Source of the DNA: an uncultured Methanobrevibacter sp.
Lineage (GTDB): Archaea; Methanobacteriota; Methanobacteria; Methanobacteriales; Methanobacteriaceae
NCBI RefSeq assembly: GCF_902769175.1
Contig: NZ_CACXNW010000006.1
Coordinates: forward strand, 55,875 to 119,874
Reading direction: 5' to 3'
DNA: 64,000 nt
The position numbers and the translations under genes are program-made. Below are positions 45,324 through 55,556 of the stretch, one piece after another. How positions within the stretch are numbered: position 1 is the stretch's first letter; the number at the start of each line of letters is the position of its first letter. Below the pieces are notes generated by a model. It had not been told where the DNA came from, did no database searches, and saw only the letters and a list, made by a program, of their open reading frames with translations.

Positions 45324-47618
45324 CTATTCATTGCTCTTCAATGATTCAACCATATTCACCTTTTTGATCTTGAATGAGAATGCCAAATTAACAAGCACAG
45401 ACAATCCAAAGGTGATTATGAAACTGATAACAAAGTTCCACAAATAGATGTATATTGGGAACCAATAGTCATTTCCAGTTGATCCCATCATGATTCCAAT
45501 CAAAACATATGCTCCTGGAATTGCCAATATAAATCCGATAGTGGAGTACCATAGATTTTGAGTAAGCAAAAGCCTTCTTAAGCTTTTAGAACCAAAACCA
45601 AGTACTTTCATTGTAGCAAGTTCCCTTTGAATCTCGGTAAATGACAAGAGACCTAAATTATATAGAACCACAACTGCCAAAACAATAGCAAAGGTTGTAA
45701 GAACACTTACCATCATGTCCAATGCCTCTGTCATTGTATTCCAGCCTTTTTGGATTTCATCCCTTGTTGTAATACTGCTTACTCCAGTGTAGTTCTTATT
45801 GATTTCCTTTTTGGTCAAGACAACATTTGCACTGTAGTTGTAATCATCCCCACCTTCTTTATCAAAAGTTTTAGGGGACATTATCAATCCTTGGCCAAAT
45901 GGAATTGTATAGGTTTCTGTAACCTTTGAATCAATCCATTTAGGATTTCCTGCAACATGCCATCTTATCTCATCGCCAACTTCCACTCCCAGGACTTCAG
46001 CCATCTTGTCTGAAATAGCTACTCCCTTTGGATTGAGCTTGATGAAATTCCTATCGCTATCGGTTATTCTATAATACTCAGAATCGTTTAAGACCGTTAG
46101 TGTACCTGACTCCTTATTGCCCTTGGACTTTATTTCAATTGCCTCTTCCATCATTGCTTCACCATCGGTTTCCTCTAATACATGGTCCAATTGTGAATCA
46201 GTGATGTTTTCATCCAGAAGCAGCTTAGAATTGAAGTTATAGATATCGTCATATTGCCAAGATTCAACATCGTTTATTGAGTCAACCATACCAAATGCAG
46301 ACATTATAAGTAGGGCACAGGCAAAAACACCAAAAATACTCATTATGGCTCTTATCTTATTTCTTTTGGCATCCCTATAGTTCCATCTTTCATTGAAGCT
46401 AAATCTCTTCCAGATTTTAGTCTTTTCTATAAATCCTGATGAAACAGCCTTTGGAGCCTTATGCCTAATTGTTTCTGCAGGGTTCTCATCACTTATGCTT
46501 TTAACTGAAATGTAGCTTACCGCAACTGAAAATATCACCATCAATGCCGCTACAGCAAAGGCGCTTATATCCAATCCTGGAGCCCATTTTGGAAGGGAAT
46601 AGGTCGCTTCCATTGTTGGATAGAAGAGATGTGGAATGGTTAGAGGCCCTATTATGAGCCCTATTATGGAACCAGTAAGTGATAATACAAAACCATAGGA
46701 AAGATAATGAAGAAGGATTTCCCTATTGCTGTATCCCATAGCCTTAAAGGTACCGATTTGTGTTCTTTGAGCTGCAATGACACGAGACATGGTTGTAACC
46801 AATGTCAATAGTGAAACAAGAACGAAAATGGAAGGAAAGATTCCTGAAAACATTTGATGCTGATCTATTTCATCCTGCAATGTCTTTACACCAACATTGT
46901 CGTCACGATGAACAAACTGAACAAACTTAGACATTCCCATAAGCTCTTCAAGGTCCTTCTTAAAGTCCTTTTCATCAATCTCCTCATAGGAATCCAAAGC
47001 TATTGTATTGTATTCAAGTTCAAAATCCGCTCCTTTTGCAGGCATATAGGCATAACCTACTTGGCTAAAATCAGGAAGGAGACTCCCTTCCTGGATATAA
47101 AAGACATACTCTGGAGAATACATTATTCCCCTAATGGTTTTGGAGACAGACTTTCCATCAAATTTCAAGGTGATCTTATCTCCAACATCCAGTTTACGGC
47201 CATCAGCAAATCTTTTGTCAATCCAAATTCCCTCTTCATCATTTTCATCAAAGTCCTTTCCTTTGAAGAGATGGAATTTAGATACTTTCTGCTTGCCTTC
47301 TACAATATGTAGAGTAATGTCAGGATCCGAAGAGTAATTTGCAACTGTATCCACCACCATTTCCCGTTGAGCATCCTTTATCTGATGCCTGCCTTTAATA
47401 TCGGCAAATGTGTCATTGTCCAAATCCTCTCCATATATCCAGCCGTCAGCAATATTGGTATCATGGTAGTAATTGCTTGAAACCGGCTCTATTCCAACTG
47501 CCTCACTGCTGATTCCTGTAAATGCAAAGACTCCTATAAGAGCCATTAAAAAGATAGAGATGAATTGGGCCTTATGATCCCTAAAGTCACGCAACATTTT
47601 TCTAAACAGCATCTTCAT
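45324..47618 (-). CDS. ABC transporter permease, FtsX/MacB type
   Basis: 764 residues. An N-terminal span (AQFISIFLMALIGVFAFTG), a large extracytoplasmic domain, three spans of the first FtsX unit (about 255-370), a second extracytoplasmic domain (about 430-620) and a second three-span FtsX unit ending in NLAFSFKIKKVNMVESLKS. This double-FtsX layout belongs to exporters of the LolCE/MacB/peptide-export class, which work as mechanotransmitters. The substrate is unknown. ATG 47618 follows GTGATGATAAT. It pairs with the ATPase gene 160 bases upstream on the same strand. Confidence 0.88.
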   Translation of the reverse strand: MKMLFRKMLRDFRDHKAQFISIFLMALIGVFAFTGISSEAVGIEPVSSNYYHDTNIADGWIYGEDLDNDTFADIKGRHQIKDAQREMVVDTVANYSSDPDITLHIVEGKQKVSKFHLFKGKDFDENDEEGIWIDKRFADGRKLDVGDKITLKFDGKSVSKTIRGIMYSPEYVFYIQEGSLLPDFSQVGYAYMPAKGADFELEYNTIALDSYEEIDEKDFKKDLEELMGMSKFVQFVHRDDNVGVKTLQDEIDQHQMFSGIFPSIFVLVSLLTLVTTMSRVIAAQRTQIGTFKAMGYSNREILLHYLSYGFVLSLTGSIIGLIIGPLTIPHLFYPTMEATYSLPKWAPGLDISAFAVAALMVIFSVAVSYISVKSISDENPAETIRHKAPKAVSSGFIEKTKIWKRFSFNERWNYRDAKRNKIRAIMSIFGVFACALLIMSAFGMVDSINDVESWQYDDIYNFNSKLLLDENITDSQLDHVLEETDGEAMMEEAIEIKSKGNKESGTLTVLNDSEYYRITDSDRNFIKLNPKGVAISDKMAEVLGVEVGDEIRWHVAGNPKWIDSKVTETYTIPFGQGLIMSPKTFDKEGGDDYNYSANVVLTKKEINKNYTGVSSITTRDEIQKGWNTMTEALDMMVSVLTTFAIVLAVVVLYNLGLLSFTEIQRELATMKVLGFGSKSLRRLLLTQNLWYSTIGFILAIPGAYVLIGIMMGSTGNDYWFPIYIYLWNFVISFIITFGLSVLVNLAFSFKIKKVNMVESLKSNE

Positions 47619-47779
47619 ATTATCATCACTTTAAAAAATATTAATAATTTCACTAAAGAAACAACTTTAAAAATTCTTCTAAAAAAATCATTCAAAATAT
47701 TTCACCAAAGAAACAATATTCAATTCTCCTAAAAAAATATTCAAAATTAATTTCTCTAAAGAAACTATTTTCAAAAATT

Positions 47780-48484
47780 CTACCACTCTATCTCTTTTAC
47801 ATCCTTAGGATTTTCATTGATTGTGATTTCTTCAATCTTACCGTTCTTGATTCTTATAAGCTTGTCAGCTGCTTCAGCCAAATTTGAGTTGTGGGTTACA
47901 ATGACAACTGTAGTGTCCTTTTCATGGCACATGTTCTGCAATAAAGAAAGAATAAGAACACCAGTATTTGAATCCAATGCACCAGTAGGCTCATCACACA
48001 AAAGCATTGCAGGCTCTTTTTCCAAAGCCCTTGCAATAGATACCCTTTGCTGTTCACCACCAGACAATTGTGCAGGGAACTGGTTTCCATGACCTGTAAG
48101 GCCAACTGAATCAAGAACCCTATTTCCATCAACATCAATGCCGGTAATGTCCTGCATCATTTCAACGTTTTCCTTTGCAGTAAGATTAGGAATCAAGTTA
48201 TAAAATTGAAATATAAAGCCAACGCTTTTAGCCCTATATTTTGTCAGCTCATCATCATTATAGTTTACAATATCCTGTCCATCAACAACTATCTTTCCAC
48301 AGCTTGCAGTATCCAATCCTCCTAATAGATTCAAAAAGGTGGATTTACCTGCACCTGATGGTCCTAAAATAACAACAAATTCCCCTTTATCGATTTTTAA
48401 GCTTATATTGTCTAAAGCTCTCAATTCATGTTCGCCGATTTTATAAATTTTATATACATTTTCAAATTCTATCATTGTTGTCAT
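47780..48484 (-). CDS. ABC transporter ATP-binding protein, LolD/MacB type
   Basis: 234 residues with Walker A GPSGAGKST (about residue 41), the Q-loop FQFYNLIP, signature LSGGEQQR, Walker B MLLCDEPTGALD and the H-loop VIVTHN. The sequence is of the LolD class that pairs with FtsX-type permeases, in line with the permease gene downstream. Strong ribosome site AAAGGAGG before ATG 48484. Confidence 0.93.
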   Translation of the reverse strand: MTTMIEFENVYKIYKIGEHELRALDNISLKIDKGEFVVILGPSGAGKSTFLNLLGGLDTASCGKIVVDGQDIVNYNDDELTKYRAKSVGFIFQFYNLIPNLTAKENVEMMQDITGIDVDGNRVLDSVGLTGHGNQFPAQLSGGEQQRVSIARALEKEPAMLLCDEPTGALDSNTGVLILSLLQNMCHEKDTTVVIVTHNSNLAEAADKLIRIKNGKIEEITINENPKDVKEIEW

Positions 48485-48943
48485 TTTAAAACCTCCTTTT
48501 TAGTTAATTAAATTAAAAAATATTTTTCATATAGTTTATTTATAAAAAAATAATTAATAAATATTTTCATGGTTAAGTCATTGATCATTAATCAAGAAAA
48601 TATCTTTTCATATTAAGTAGGCTTTTAAAAATAAGAATTAATAATCCCTTTCAATCATTTTAAAAAAATTAGAAGAAACATCTGTAAAATCAAATTTAAA
48701 ATAAAAATAAAGACCAAATCCCTAAATCTATTTATAAATAAAAATAAAGATCCAATCCCTAAATCCTTTAAATAAAATTTTACAAATATTCCTTCTAAAA
48801 CCTATTTTAAAAATATATAAGGATATATATTTTAAGGCCATGTTTTTCAAATTAAATAATATTTTTCCTCATAAGTCGCGTATTTTAATTATAACTGTAT
48901 AAATAAAATACAAATCAATATATGTAATTCATCATATATAATA

Positions 48944-48959
48944 TTTAGGTTTACCTAAA
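48944..48959. promoter_or_regulatory. Palindrome resembling a DtxR-family metal-regulator site
   Basis: TTTAGGTTTACCTAAA has 7-bp arms around TT and lies next to CATATATAATA. Its TTAGGT half-sites resemble operators of DtxR/IdeR/MntR-type metal-dependent repressors. The nearest starts are 48484 (minus) and 49276 (plus), both more than 300 bases away, so its target is unclear. Confidence 0.4.
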
Positions 48960-48973
48960 AATAATAATTTTTC

Positions 48974-49127
48974 ACTTTCAATGATAAAAATGAAATTATC
49001 AAAAAGCATTACTGTCAATGATAAAAGTATAGAAATTATCCAAAATAATTACTTTCAATTATAAAAGTATAGAAATTATCAAAGAGTATTACTTTCAATA
49101 ATAAAAGAATGAAAATATCCAAAAATA
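48974..49127. repeat. Tandem repeat of about 39 bp, four copies
   Basis: ACTTTCAATGATAAAAGTAT plus AGAAATTATCAAAA-like copies start at about 48974, 49011, 49051 and 49091. A shorter duplication (AAAATAAAGACCAAATCCCT and kin, 48703 and 48741) lies further left. The remaining part of the 790-base gap 48485-49275 holds the palindrome at 48944 but no gene. Confidence 0.85.
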
Positions 49128-49275
49128 AAGGATATTCCTTATTTTTAAATAAAAAAAGTAATAAGATAATAAAGCAAAATAATACTTAATTAAATTAATT
49201 ATATAATACTTTTAATATTATAAGATTTAAATAAAATTATATATTCTAATTTTCACTGATAAAACAGGTTTTAAT

Positions 49276-51519
49276 ATGGCAAGCACTATAAGAGAAAACT
49301 TAAAGCAAATACTAAAATTCACTATCTACCTAGTGTTGGAAGTGATCATCTTCTTTACAATCACTAGGACATTAGGTGGAATCTCATTGCCTAATTTTGG
49401 AACAGCTTTTCTTGTCATAGCCTTATTATCATTGGCAAACGCCCTATTATGGCCTGCCTTAAGCAAGCTTTCACTTAGATTTGTTGTTGTTACACTTGGT
49501 TTTGGAACATTCTTAATAGACGGAATCCTTTTATACATCATAAGCCTTTTTATTCCTGGAGTGGAAATTGGAGGAATAGCACTATTTTCAATTCCTCTTC
49601 TTATAGGACTAATATCTTCCTTTGTTTCACTTATCTTAAACATTGATGACGATAAAAGCTATCATCAAAACGTTTTGGAAAAGGAAATGAAATCAATTTA
49701 TAATGAACCTATCGATAAGGAAGGATTTATTTTTCTTGAAATAGATGGACTATCCTACTATACCCTTAAAAAAGCATTGGAAAGGGGAGACATGCCTACA
49801 TTATCCAAATGGATTGAAGATGGAAGCCACGAACTGACAAGATGGGAAACAGACCTTTCAAGTCAGACATCATCTTCACAAGCGGGAATACTTCATGGAA
49901 ACAACAGCAATATTCCAGCATTCCGTTGGGTGGAAAAGGATAATGGCAATAGAATCATTTCCTCAAATGGGCTTGAAAACTCCGAGATTATTGAAAAGAG
50001 AATATCAGATGGCAATGGACTCCTTAGAGACAATGGTGCAAGCAGAAGCAATCTCTTTTCAGGAGATGCAAGAGACCATATACTTACTTTCAGCAGATTG
50101 ACAGAATCTTCAGGAATCAGAACCACCAGCTGGTACTATGTTTATTCAAGGCCATATGTCATTACCAGAATCTTAATATTATTCCTTTTTGATATGGTTA
50201 TGGAACTGATATCCAGATTCAGACATCTATTCAAAAATGTTCAGCCTCGTCTTAAATGGAGAGGAATTCCATACTTTGTTGCCCGTGCAGGAACAAATGT
50301 AGCTATGAGGGAAGCTACAACATACACCTTGATTGGAGACATCTTTGCAGGCCAGTACAATGCAATCTATGCAACATATATGGGATATGATGAAATAGCT
50401 CATCACTCAGGAGTGGAGGATTATGATGCATTCTATTCCCTTAGGCAAATAGACAAGCAATTCAAGAGAATCGAAAAGGCAATTGAAAAATCCCCAAGAG
50501 ACTATAAGCTAATCATTCTTTCAGATCATGGCCAATCCAAGGGATTCACATTTAAGCAGAAGTATGAAATAAGCCTTAATGATTTGGTTAGCCAGCTATT
50601 GCCGGATAACATAAGCATACATGGTATATTGCATTCCAATGATGATTACTTCAGAAAGAAATATGCCATAAAGCCCTATTTTGAACAGCGTGTTGACAGA
50701 ATTGACACTAGAATCGACAATACTGTAGACAATGCAAAGGAAAGGATAGACAATGCAAAAGAGAGAATTGACAATACAGTGGATAATGCAAAGGAAAGGA
50801 TAGATTCAAATATCAACATCAATACCTTGGAAAGAATATCCAATATAAAAGACAAGACAAAAATCTCAGAATATGTTGAAAGGCTAAGAACAGACAATAG
50901 GTTTTTCAATAGCGATGAATCCTTTTCAGATAAGCTAAACAAAATTTCAACAGATTTGGACGTAAACATCAAATTTTCAAACAAGACTACAGTAAGTGAA
51001 GAGACTGCACAGACAATGGTGCTTTCTTCCGGAAATTTAGGATTGATTTATTTTACAGATTGGTCTAATAGAATGACATATGAACAGATAGAAGATGCAT
51101 TTCCTAGACTCTTGAATCAATTATCTCATCATGATGGCATAGGTTTCGTAATGGTGAATTCAATAGTATATGGAACAATAGTTTTATCACAAGATAATGT
51201 ATTTTATCTTGAAACAGAAGAGTATGTTGGTGATCATTTCCTTGACAAGTATGGCAATCACATCATTGAAAAGCTAAAAAGGACAGATGGATTTGAGCAT
51301 GTGCCGGACATTCTTGTAAACAGTGACTATGATATTGAAAATGATGAGGTTTATGCATTTGAGGAACTGATTGGAAACCATGGTGGAGCTGGAGGAAATC
51401 AGCAATATCCATTTATACTATATCCAAAGAAATGGTCATTGGATGAGGAGATATTTGGTGCAGAAAATGTGCATAAGTTCTTTAAAAGAGAAATGGAAAG
51501 GTCATGGGAAGGAAAATAA
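49276..51519 (+). CDS. Membrane protein: holin-4-like domain fused to alkaline-phosphatase-superfamily phosphodiesterase
   Basis: 747 residues. About 1-125 hold four membrane spans of the phage-holin-4 (PF04020) type (RTLGGISLPNFG, LANALLWPAL). From about 150 comes an alkaline-phosphatase/nucleotide-pyrophosphatase fold: FIFLEIDGLSYYTL (metal Asp), SSQTSSSQAGILHGN with the nucleophile Ser/Thr region, TYMGYDEIAHHSG (Asp, His) and LIILSDHGQSKG (Asp-His). Residues about 475-515 are near-exact repeats of RIDNTVDNAKE, probably an amphipathic helix. It is probably a surface phosphodiesterase or phosphoglycerol-type transferase; the substrate is unknown. ATG 49276 follows AGGTTTTAAT. Its 3' end is echoed in a downstream repeat. 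Confidence 0.83.
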   Translation: MASTIRENLKQILKFTIYLVLEVIIFFTITRTLGGISLPNFGTAFLVIALLSLANALLWPALSKLSLRFVVVTLGFGTFLIDGILLYIISLFIPGVEIGGIALFSIPLLIGLISSFVSLILNIDDDKSYHQNVLEKEMKSIYNEPIDKEGFIFLEIDGLSYYTLKKALERGDMPTLSKWIEDGSHELTRWETDLSSQTSSSQAGILHGNNSNIPAFRWVEKDNGNRIISSNGLENSEIIEKRISDGNGLLRDNGASRSNLFSGDARDHILTFSRLTESSGIRTTSWYYVYSRPYVITRILILFLFDMVMELISRFRHLFKNVQPRLKWRGIPYFVARAGTNVAMREATTYTLIGDIFAGQYNAIYATYMGYDEIAHHSGVEDYDAFYSLRQIDKQFKRIEKAIEKSPRDYKLIILSDHGQSKGFTFKQKYEISLNDLVSQLLPDNISIHGILHSNDDYFRKKYAIKPYFEQRVDRIDTRIDNTVDNAKERIDNAKERIDNTVDNAKERIDSNININTLERISNIKDKTKISEYVERLRTDNRFFNSDESFSDKLNKISTDLDVNIKFSNKTTVSEETAQTMVLSSGNLGLIYFTDWSNRMTYEQIEDAFPRLLNQLSHHDGIGFVMVNSIVYGTIVLSQDNVFYLETEEYVGDHFLDKYGNHIIEKLKRTDGFEHVPDILVNSDYDIENDEVYAFEELIGNHGGAGGNQQYPFILYPKKWSLDEEIFGAENVHKFFKREMERSWEGK

Positions 51520-51672
51520 AAATATGGCCTTTAAATACTATTTTTATTATATAATTTAACTAAAAAAAGAGAAATGGGAAGGGAAGGAAAATAAAAAACA
51601 TGGCCTTAAAAAGAAAAATAGAAAGGAAAATAAAAAAATGCCTTTTAAGTGCTATTTTTATTATATGATTTA
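51490..51672. repeat. Degenerate duplications of a gene 3' end
   Basis: The gene's last bases (GGGAAGGAAAATAAAAA and ATGGCCTTTAA) are repeated near 51574 and, in weaker form, near 51617. TGCTATTTTTATTATATGAT (51640) echoes 51518-51560. The copies lie between convergent genes. Confidence 0.75.
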
Positions 51673-51673
51673 A

Positions 51674-53014
51674 CTAAAACATGCCTAATATGCCTAAAGA
51701 CACTACAATAAGAATCAATGTGGAAATTGAGTCTGTTAGGCTTGTTGACATTGGAATTACAATATTGTCAGGGTCAAGTCCTCTTCTATAGGAAATTGTA
51801 GATATATAGAACACTACAAGGAGCATGATGAAAATCAAAATCATTCCTGAAAGGAAACTTATTGATAATGCAGGAAGATATCCCACTCCAATATTTCCAA
51901 ATCCTATAGTTGATGATTCAGCTAAGAATCCAATTAAAGGATACATTACAATAGCTAAAGTTATAATAGCTATGAAGTTTTCCATAGTGTGCTTTTTAGG
52001 CTTGAGGACAGGGTCTATTAAACCAGAGTGGAGACCAGATGAGAGTCTTGCACCTAAAATGCTTACTAAACCACCACTTTCACCTGAGAACAATGGAACC
52101 AATGTAAGCAATGTTTGATTATTAAGCAATGTGCTGATTGAATTGTTCAATATTCCACCTGCCAATGTTCCTAAAATGGAACAGAAGAATAAAACAGGAG
52201 TGGATTGCCTTACAATATGTCCGATTTCACTTTTGGCCTTGTATCCTAAGACCAATGCTATTGCTGTTAGGATGAGCACTATAGCAAATAAGGCAATTTT
52301 GACTATTGAATGGAATCCTATAAAGTTTACAATCATAACGCTTAAGATAAGTGCAGGCAATGTGAAGAAGTCTCCAACAGCTGCAATGAATGGAGTTGTG
52401 ATATTATCTGGGTCCCAACCACCTTCAAAGCTCTTAAGTGAAATGAACATTGTAATAGGAAGCATGATGACTGTTGACAAGAGCCCTGCTATAAATGAAA
52501 TCAAGACAAAGTCATATATGCTGATGCTTTTGAAATTGAATAAAATACAGATTACCTTAGCAATGATTGCAAGAAGAACAGAAAGCACCATGGTTAAAAT
52601 CAATGAGGCAACTATGTTTTCATCTAAAAATTCTGATCTTTTGAATTCAGGAGAGATGGTACCAATGTGGAGGTGAGTGCTTAGCCTTGAACCAAAGGAT
52701 CCAAAGATGTTTCCTCTCATTCCAATAGCTCCTGGAATGATTACCATAAGTCCTGGATATGTTTCTAAAAAGAATTCCATGTTTCCTAAAATAATGCCTG
52801 CACACAAATCACCTACAGCACATATTGAAAGTGCTATAAGGCTTTCCTTTAAAACAGAATCAGTGTCAGAAAAGAATTCCTTAACTGCACCGATAAAACG
52901 GGAAGGCATGGAAACGATGTATTTTATACCATTGAATAAAAGTAGAATAATGCTAACAACTATTGAGATAGCAGATTCCCCAACTTGACGTATCATCTTC
53001 ATTAGACTTTTCAA
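51674..53014 (-). CDS. mgtE: MgtE-type divalent cation transporter with two membrane domains
   Basis: About 446 residues. Two copies of the MgtE integral-membrane domain (PF01769): the first has IIPGAIGMRGNIFGSFGSRLSTHLHIG and GGWDPDNITTP, the second SGESGGLVSILGARLSSGLHSG and RRGLDPDNIVIPM. The cytosolic N and CBS domains of bacterial MgtE are missing, so control must come from elsewhere. The PhoU/TrkA-C gene 216 bases upstream on the same strand is the usual archaeal partner. Start: GGGAGGTGA is followed after five bases by TTG 53014, which fits better than GTG 53023 inside the ribosome site or ATG 53002. Transports Mg2+ or a related cation. Confidence 0.87.
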   Translation of the reverse strand: MKSLMKMIRQVGESAISIVVSIILLLFNGIKYIVSMPSRFIGAVKEFFSDTDSVLKESLIALSICAVGDLCAGIILGNMEFFLETYPGLMVIIPGAIGMRGNIFGSFGSRLSTHLHIGTISPEFKRSEFLDENIVASLILTMVLSVLLAIIAKVICILFNFKSISIYDFVLISFIAGLLSTVIMLPITMFISLKSFEGGWDPDNITTPFIAAVGDFFTLPALILSVMIVNFIGFHSIVKIALFAIVLILTAIALVLGYKAKSEIGHIVRQSTPVLFFCSILGTLAGGILNNSISTLLNNQTLLTLVPLFSGESGGLVSILGARLSSGLHSGLIDPVLKPKKHTMENFIAIITLAIVMYPLIGFLAESSTIGFGNIGVGYLPALSISFLSGMILIFIMLLVVFYISTISYRRGLDPDNIVIPMSTSLTDSISTLILIVVSLGILGMF

Positions 53015-53238
53015 TTGGTTCACCTCCCATCATCATAGTGTCACATCCATACATATTAATTAATAAATTAATTGAAAATTAAATTCATTTTCTAAAATTC
53101 TTCATTTTCTAAATAGTTTTTTTAATAAGTTTTTAAGATTTATAATCCTATAATAATTTTTAATTGATAAACAACTAATTTTAATTGTTTTTTTAATTTA
53201 TTTATGATAACAACTAATTTTAAAGATTGTTTCTTTAA

Positions 53239-53853
53239 TTAATCGTCATCATCATCAATAAATTCTTCAATATTTCCTAAGTCTTCTAAGTTCATTTCTC
53301 CATCAGCTAACTTTTCAATGATTTCAGTTCCTGTTTCAGAACCTTTAGCGATTAAGACATCTCCTGCAAGGATTACAGTGTTTTTATCAGGACCGTAAAT
53401 CCAAGAGTCTCCACGTCTGATGGAAATAATTCTCATACCAGTACGGTTAAGCAATAATAATTCTCCTAAAGAATGGTTAGCCAATACGGAACTTTCTTCA
53501 ACATTCAAACGAATAATGTTCTTTTCGGATTCTTCCATAACCATTTTAAATACTGGGTGTGGTTCAAATCCTTTTAAGGTTAAGTCAGCTAAATCCTTAG
53601 CAGCATTTCCCATAGATTCAGCAGCTTCTGCAATTTCAAGCAAGGTAGTCAATTGTTCTGCATCTTCAAGTGAACGTGCAGCTACAAAAGATTGCTTTTT
53701 AATCTCATAATTCATGCTATTGAGTCTATTTTCAAGGGTCAATACTTCTTCTGCAGCAGCTTTATTATTAAATAAAACAGCAGAATACGCTAAATCAACC
53801 ATTAATTCCGACATGTCTTTCATTTCAATTAAAATATCTTTTACACTTGGCAT
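53239..53853 (-). CDS. PhoU-like/TrkA-C (RCK_C) regulator, partner of MgtE
   Basis: 204 residues. The N-terminal about 110 are a helical PhoU-like domain ([26 protein letters not shown] in part, [19 protein letters not shown]). The C-terminal part (about 115-180) is a TrkA-C ligand domain ([39 protein letters not shown]). Such proteins sense nucleotides or ions and regulate cation transporters; the neighbouring mgtE gene on the same strand supports that. It ends in an acidic tail (EEFIDDDDD). ATG 53853 follows GAAGGTTATAAA. The 53024-53238 gap has a short duplicated AT-rich stretch. Confidence 0.88.
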   Translation of the reverse strand: MPSVKDILIEMKDMSELMVDLAYSAVLFNNKAAAEEVLTLENRLNSMNYEIKKQSFVAARSLEDAEQLTTLLEIAEAAESMGNAAKDLADLTLKGFEPHPVFKMVMEESEKNIIRLNVEESSVLANHSLGELLLLNRTGMRIISIRRGDSWIYGPDKNTVILAGDVLIAKGSETGTEIIEKLADGEMNLEDLGNIEEFIDDDDD

Positions 53854-54074
53854 TTTATAACCTTCTTAAATTAATATGTAATAAATAAGCATAATTTTAG
53901 CTAAATAGCTATTTGTTCTTTATTTTTATTTATGATTTTAAATTATTTTAAGTTTATTTATGATTTGAACTATTTCAAACTTGATTTCATTTCTTCAAAT
54001 CAAAATTATTTCAAGTTTTATTTTATAATCCTTAAATCAATAATATTTCAAACTTGATGATCTTTAAAATAAAA

Positions 54075-55235
54075 CTATTTCAAAGTCTTTAAGAGACATT
54101 CACGTCTTAATCTTAGCAATTCAATGTGCTTGTCCTTTAAGTCATCAACATCCTTTAGGATATCTCCAAGCCCTTGTCTGATTGTTTGACATGGCTCTTC
54201 AAGATGGATCCAATCACAGTATTGACAGCTCCAAACGTCCTTGTCCTTAATCCATTCTCCACCAGTCACTCCATCAGCACATGGATAGAATGGACAATAG
54301 CAAAAGTCACATGCTTCCAATGACTTATGGCATGGGAGATAATCGCAATCATAATCAAGTTCTTGAGGAGTTTCATCTTTCAAGTATCTTTCAAAGAAAT
54401 CCATATTCTGTGAAATGAACTTTGGCTCTACTATATAGTCACATGATGTAACCATATAATCTTCCAGCTTGTAAGAGAGCTTAGTTCCAATGACTAAAGA
54501 AGTATTTCTGTTTAATTTTTTCTCATCAATCTCATTGAACTTGGATATTTCGTATGATGAGTCGTTTACTGCTGCAACCAATAAATCCTTGCCGTATTCA
54601 TTGACAAGTTCCTTCAGCAGATTGAAATTATCCATTAAGTCATCTTCTTCACCTATTATATTGTGAATGAATAGGACCACATCATTTCTTATTGCAAACT
54701 TAATCTTATTTTTTAGTTCTTTAGAAGATGATAATGTCTTGTTTAAGTCAATAGCTATGAAATCATCAAATGGAGTACCTAAGATAGATGATGCATAATC
54801 AATTGGAGAAACTCCTGGATGTATTTTCAATTCAACATCACTGTATTTAGAACTGATTTGAATCAATAGATTTGCTATGCCATAAATATTAGGATTGTTT
54901 GAGCAAATCAAAGCTACATCATTATCGAAAGATTTTGAGATTGCCAATTCTATTAGTGAATAGCTTTCGTTAAGCTTTGAATATACGGCTTTGGAATCAT
55001 TTGAAATCTCTTCTGAATCCTCTTCCAATTGAATCATGTCTTCAGATAAGGTATCCAAATCCTCTTCTGACTTGATTGAATCTCTATCAATTATTTCCTT
55101 ATCTTTTGTATATGAATCCAAATCACTTATATCAATATTATCAAAATTAATTATAATATCTGCTTCAATTATAGCACTGAATGCATTTACAGTTAGATCT
55201 CCTATATCATAACCAATACCAATAAGATTAATCAT
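54075..55235 (-). CDS. CbiH-like tetrapyrrole methylase fused to Cys-rich small domain
   Basis: 386 residues. The N-terminal part is a divergent SAM-dependent tetrapyrrole (precorrin) methylase fold: LIGIGYDIGDLTVNAFSAI, ALICSNNPNIYGIANLL and HPGVSPIDYASSILGTPFDDF match the CbiH (precorrin-3B C17-methyltransferase) pattern. An acidic insert of about 40 residues (EEDLDTLSEDMIQLEEDSEE) interrupts it. The C-terminal about 90 residues form a Cys-rich domain (CHKSLEACDFCYCPFYPC, WSCQYCDWIHLEEPC) of the kind found next to or fused with cobalamin genes. Probable role in corrinoid synthesis, but the acidic insert and divergence leave activity uncertain. ATG 55235 follows AAAGGTGATATT. No other cob/cbi gene is adjacent. 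Confidence 0.75.
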   Translation of the reverse strand: MINLIGIGYDIGDLTVNAFSAIIEADIIINFDNIDISDLDSYTKDKEIIDRDSIKSEEDLDTLSEDMIQLEEDSEEISNDSKAVYSKLNESYSLIELAISKSFDNDVALICSNNPNIYGIANLLIQISSKYSDVELKIHPGVSPIDYASSILGTPFDDFIAIDLNKTLSSSKELKNKIKFAIRNDVVLFIHNIIGEEDDLMDNFNLLKELVNEYGKDLLVAAVNDSSYEISKFNEIDEKKLNRNTSLVIGTKLSYKLEDYMVTSCDYIVEPKFISQNMDFFERYLKDETPQELDYDCDYLPCHKSLEACDFCYCPFYPCADGVTGGEWIKDKDVWSCQYCDWIHLEEPCQTIRQGLGDILKDVDDLKDKHIELLRLRRECLLKTLK

Positions 55236-55279
55236 AATATCACCTTTTAAAAAGGTTGTTTAGATTTAATTTTTAAATA

Positions 55280-55410
55280 AATGATAATTAGCTCTAAAAG
55301 AGCCATTGCATTTTTAAATAATGATTATAACTCTAAAGAGCCATTAATAGCATTTTTAAATAATGATTATAACTCTAAAGAGCCATTAATTGCATTTTTA
55401 AATAAATGAT
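55280..55410. repeat. Tandem repeat of about 45 bp, three copies
   Basis: ATAATGATTATAACTCTAAA plus GAGCCATTAATAGCATTTTTA occurs at about 55276 (diverged), 55318 and 55363. Each copy contains a CTCTAAAGAG-like hairpin. The rest of 55236-55556 is AT-rich and empty. Confidence 0.85.
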
Positions 55411-55556
55411 AATTTAACTCAAAGTTTTATAGATTTTTTGTATTCTTAACCATGATGATTTACTCAAAAGATTAATTATTATGAATAAATGAAAATAATG
55501 ATTAGCTCAAAAAGAGCTAAAAATTAAATAATAATTAATTTAACTAAAAAACAAAG

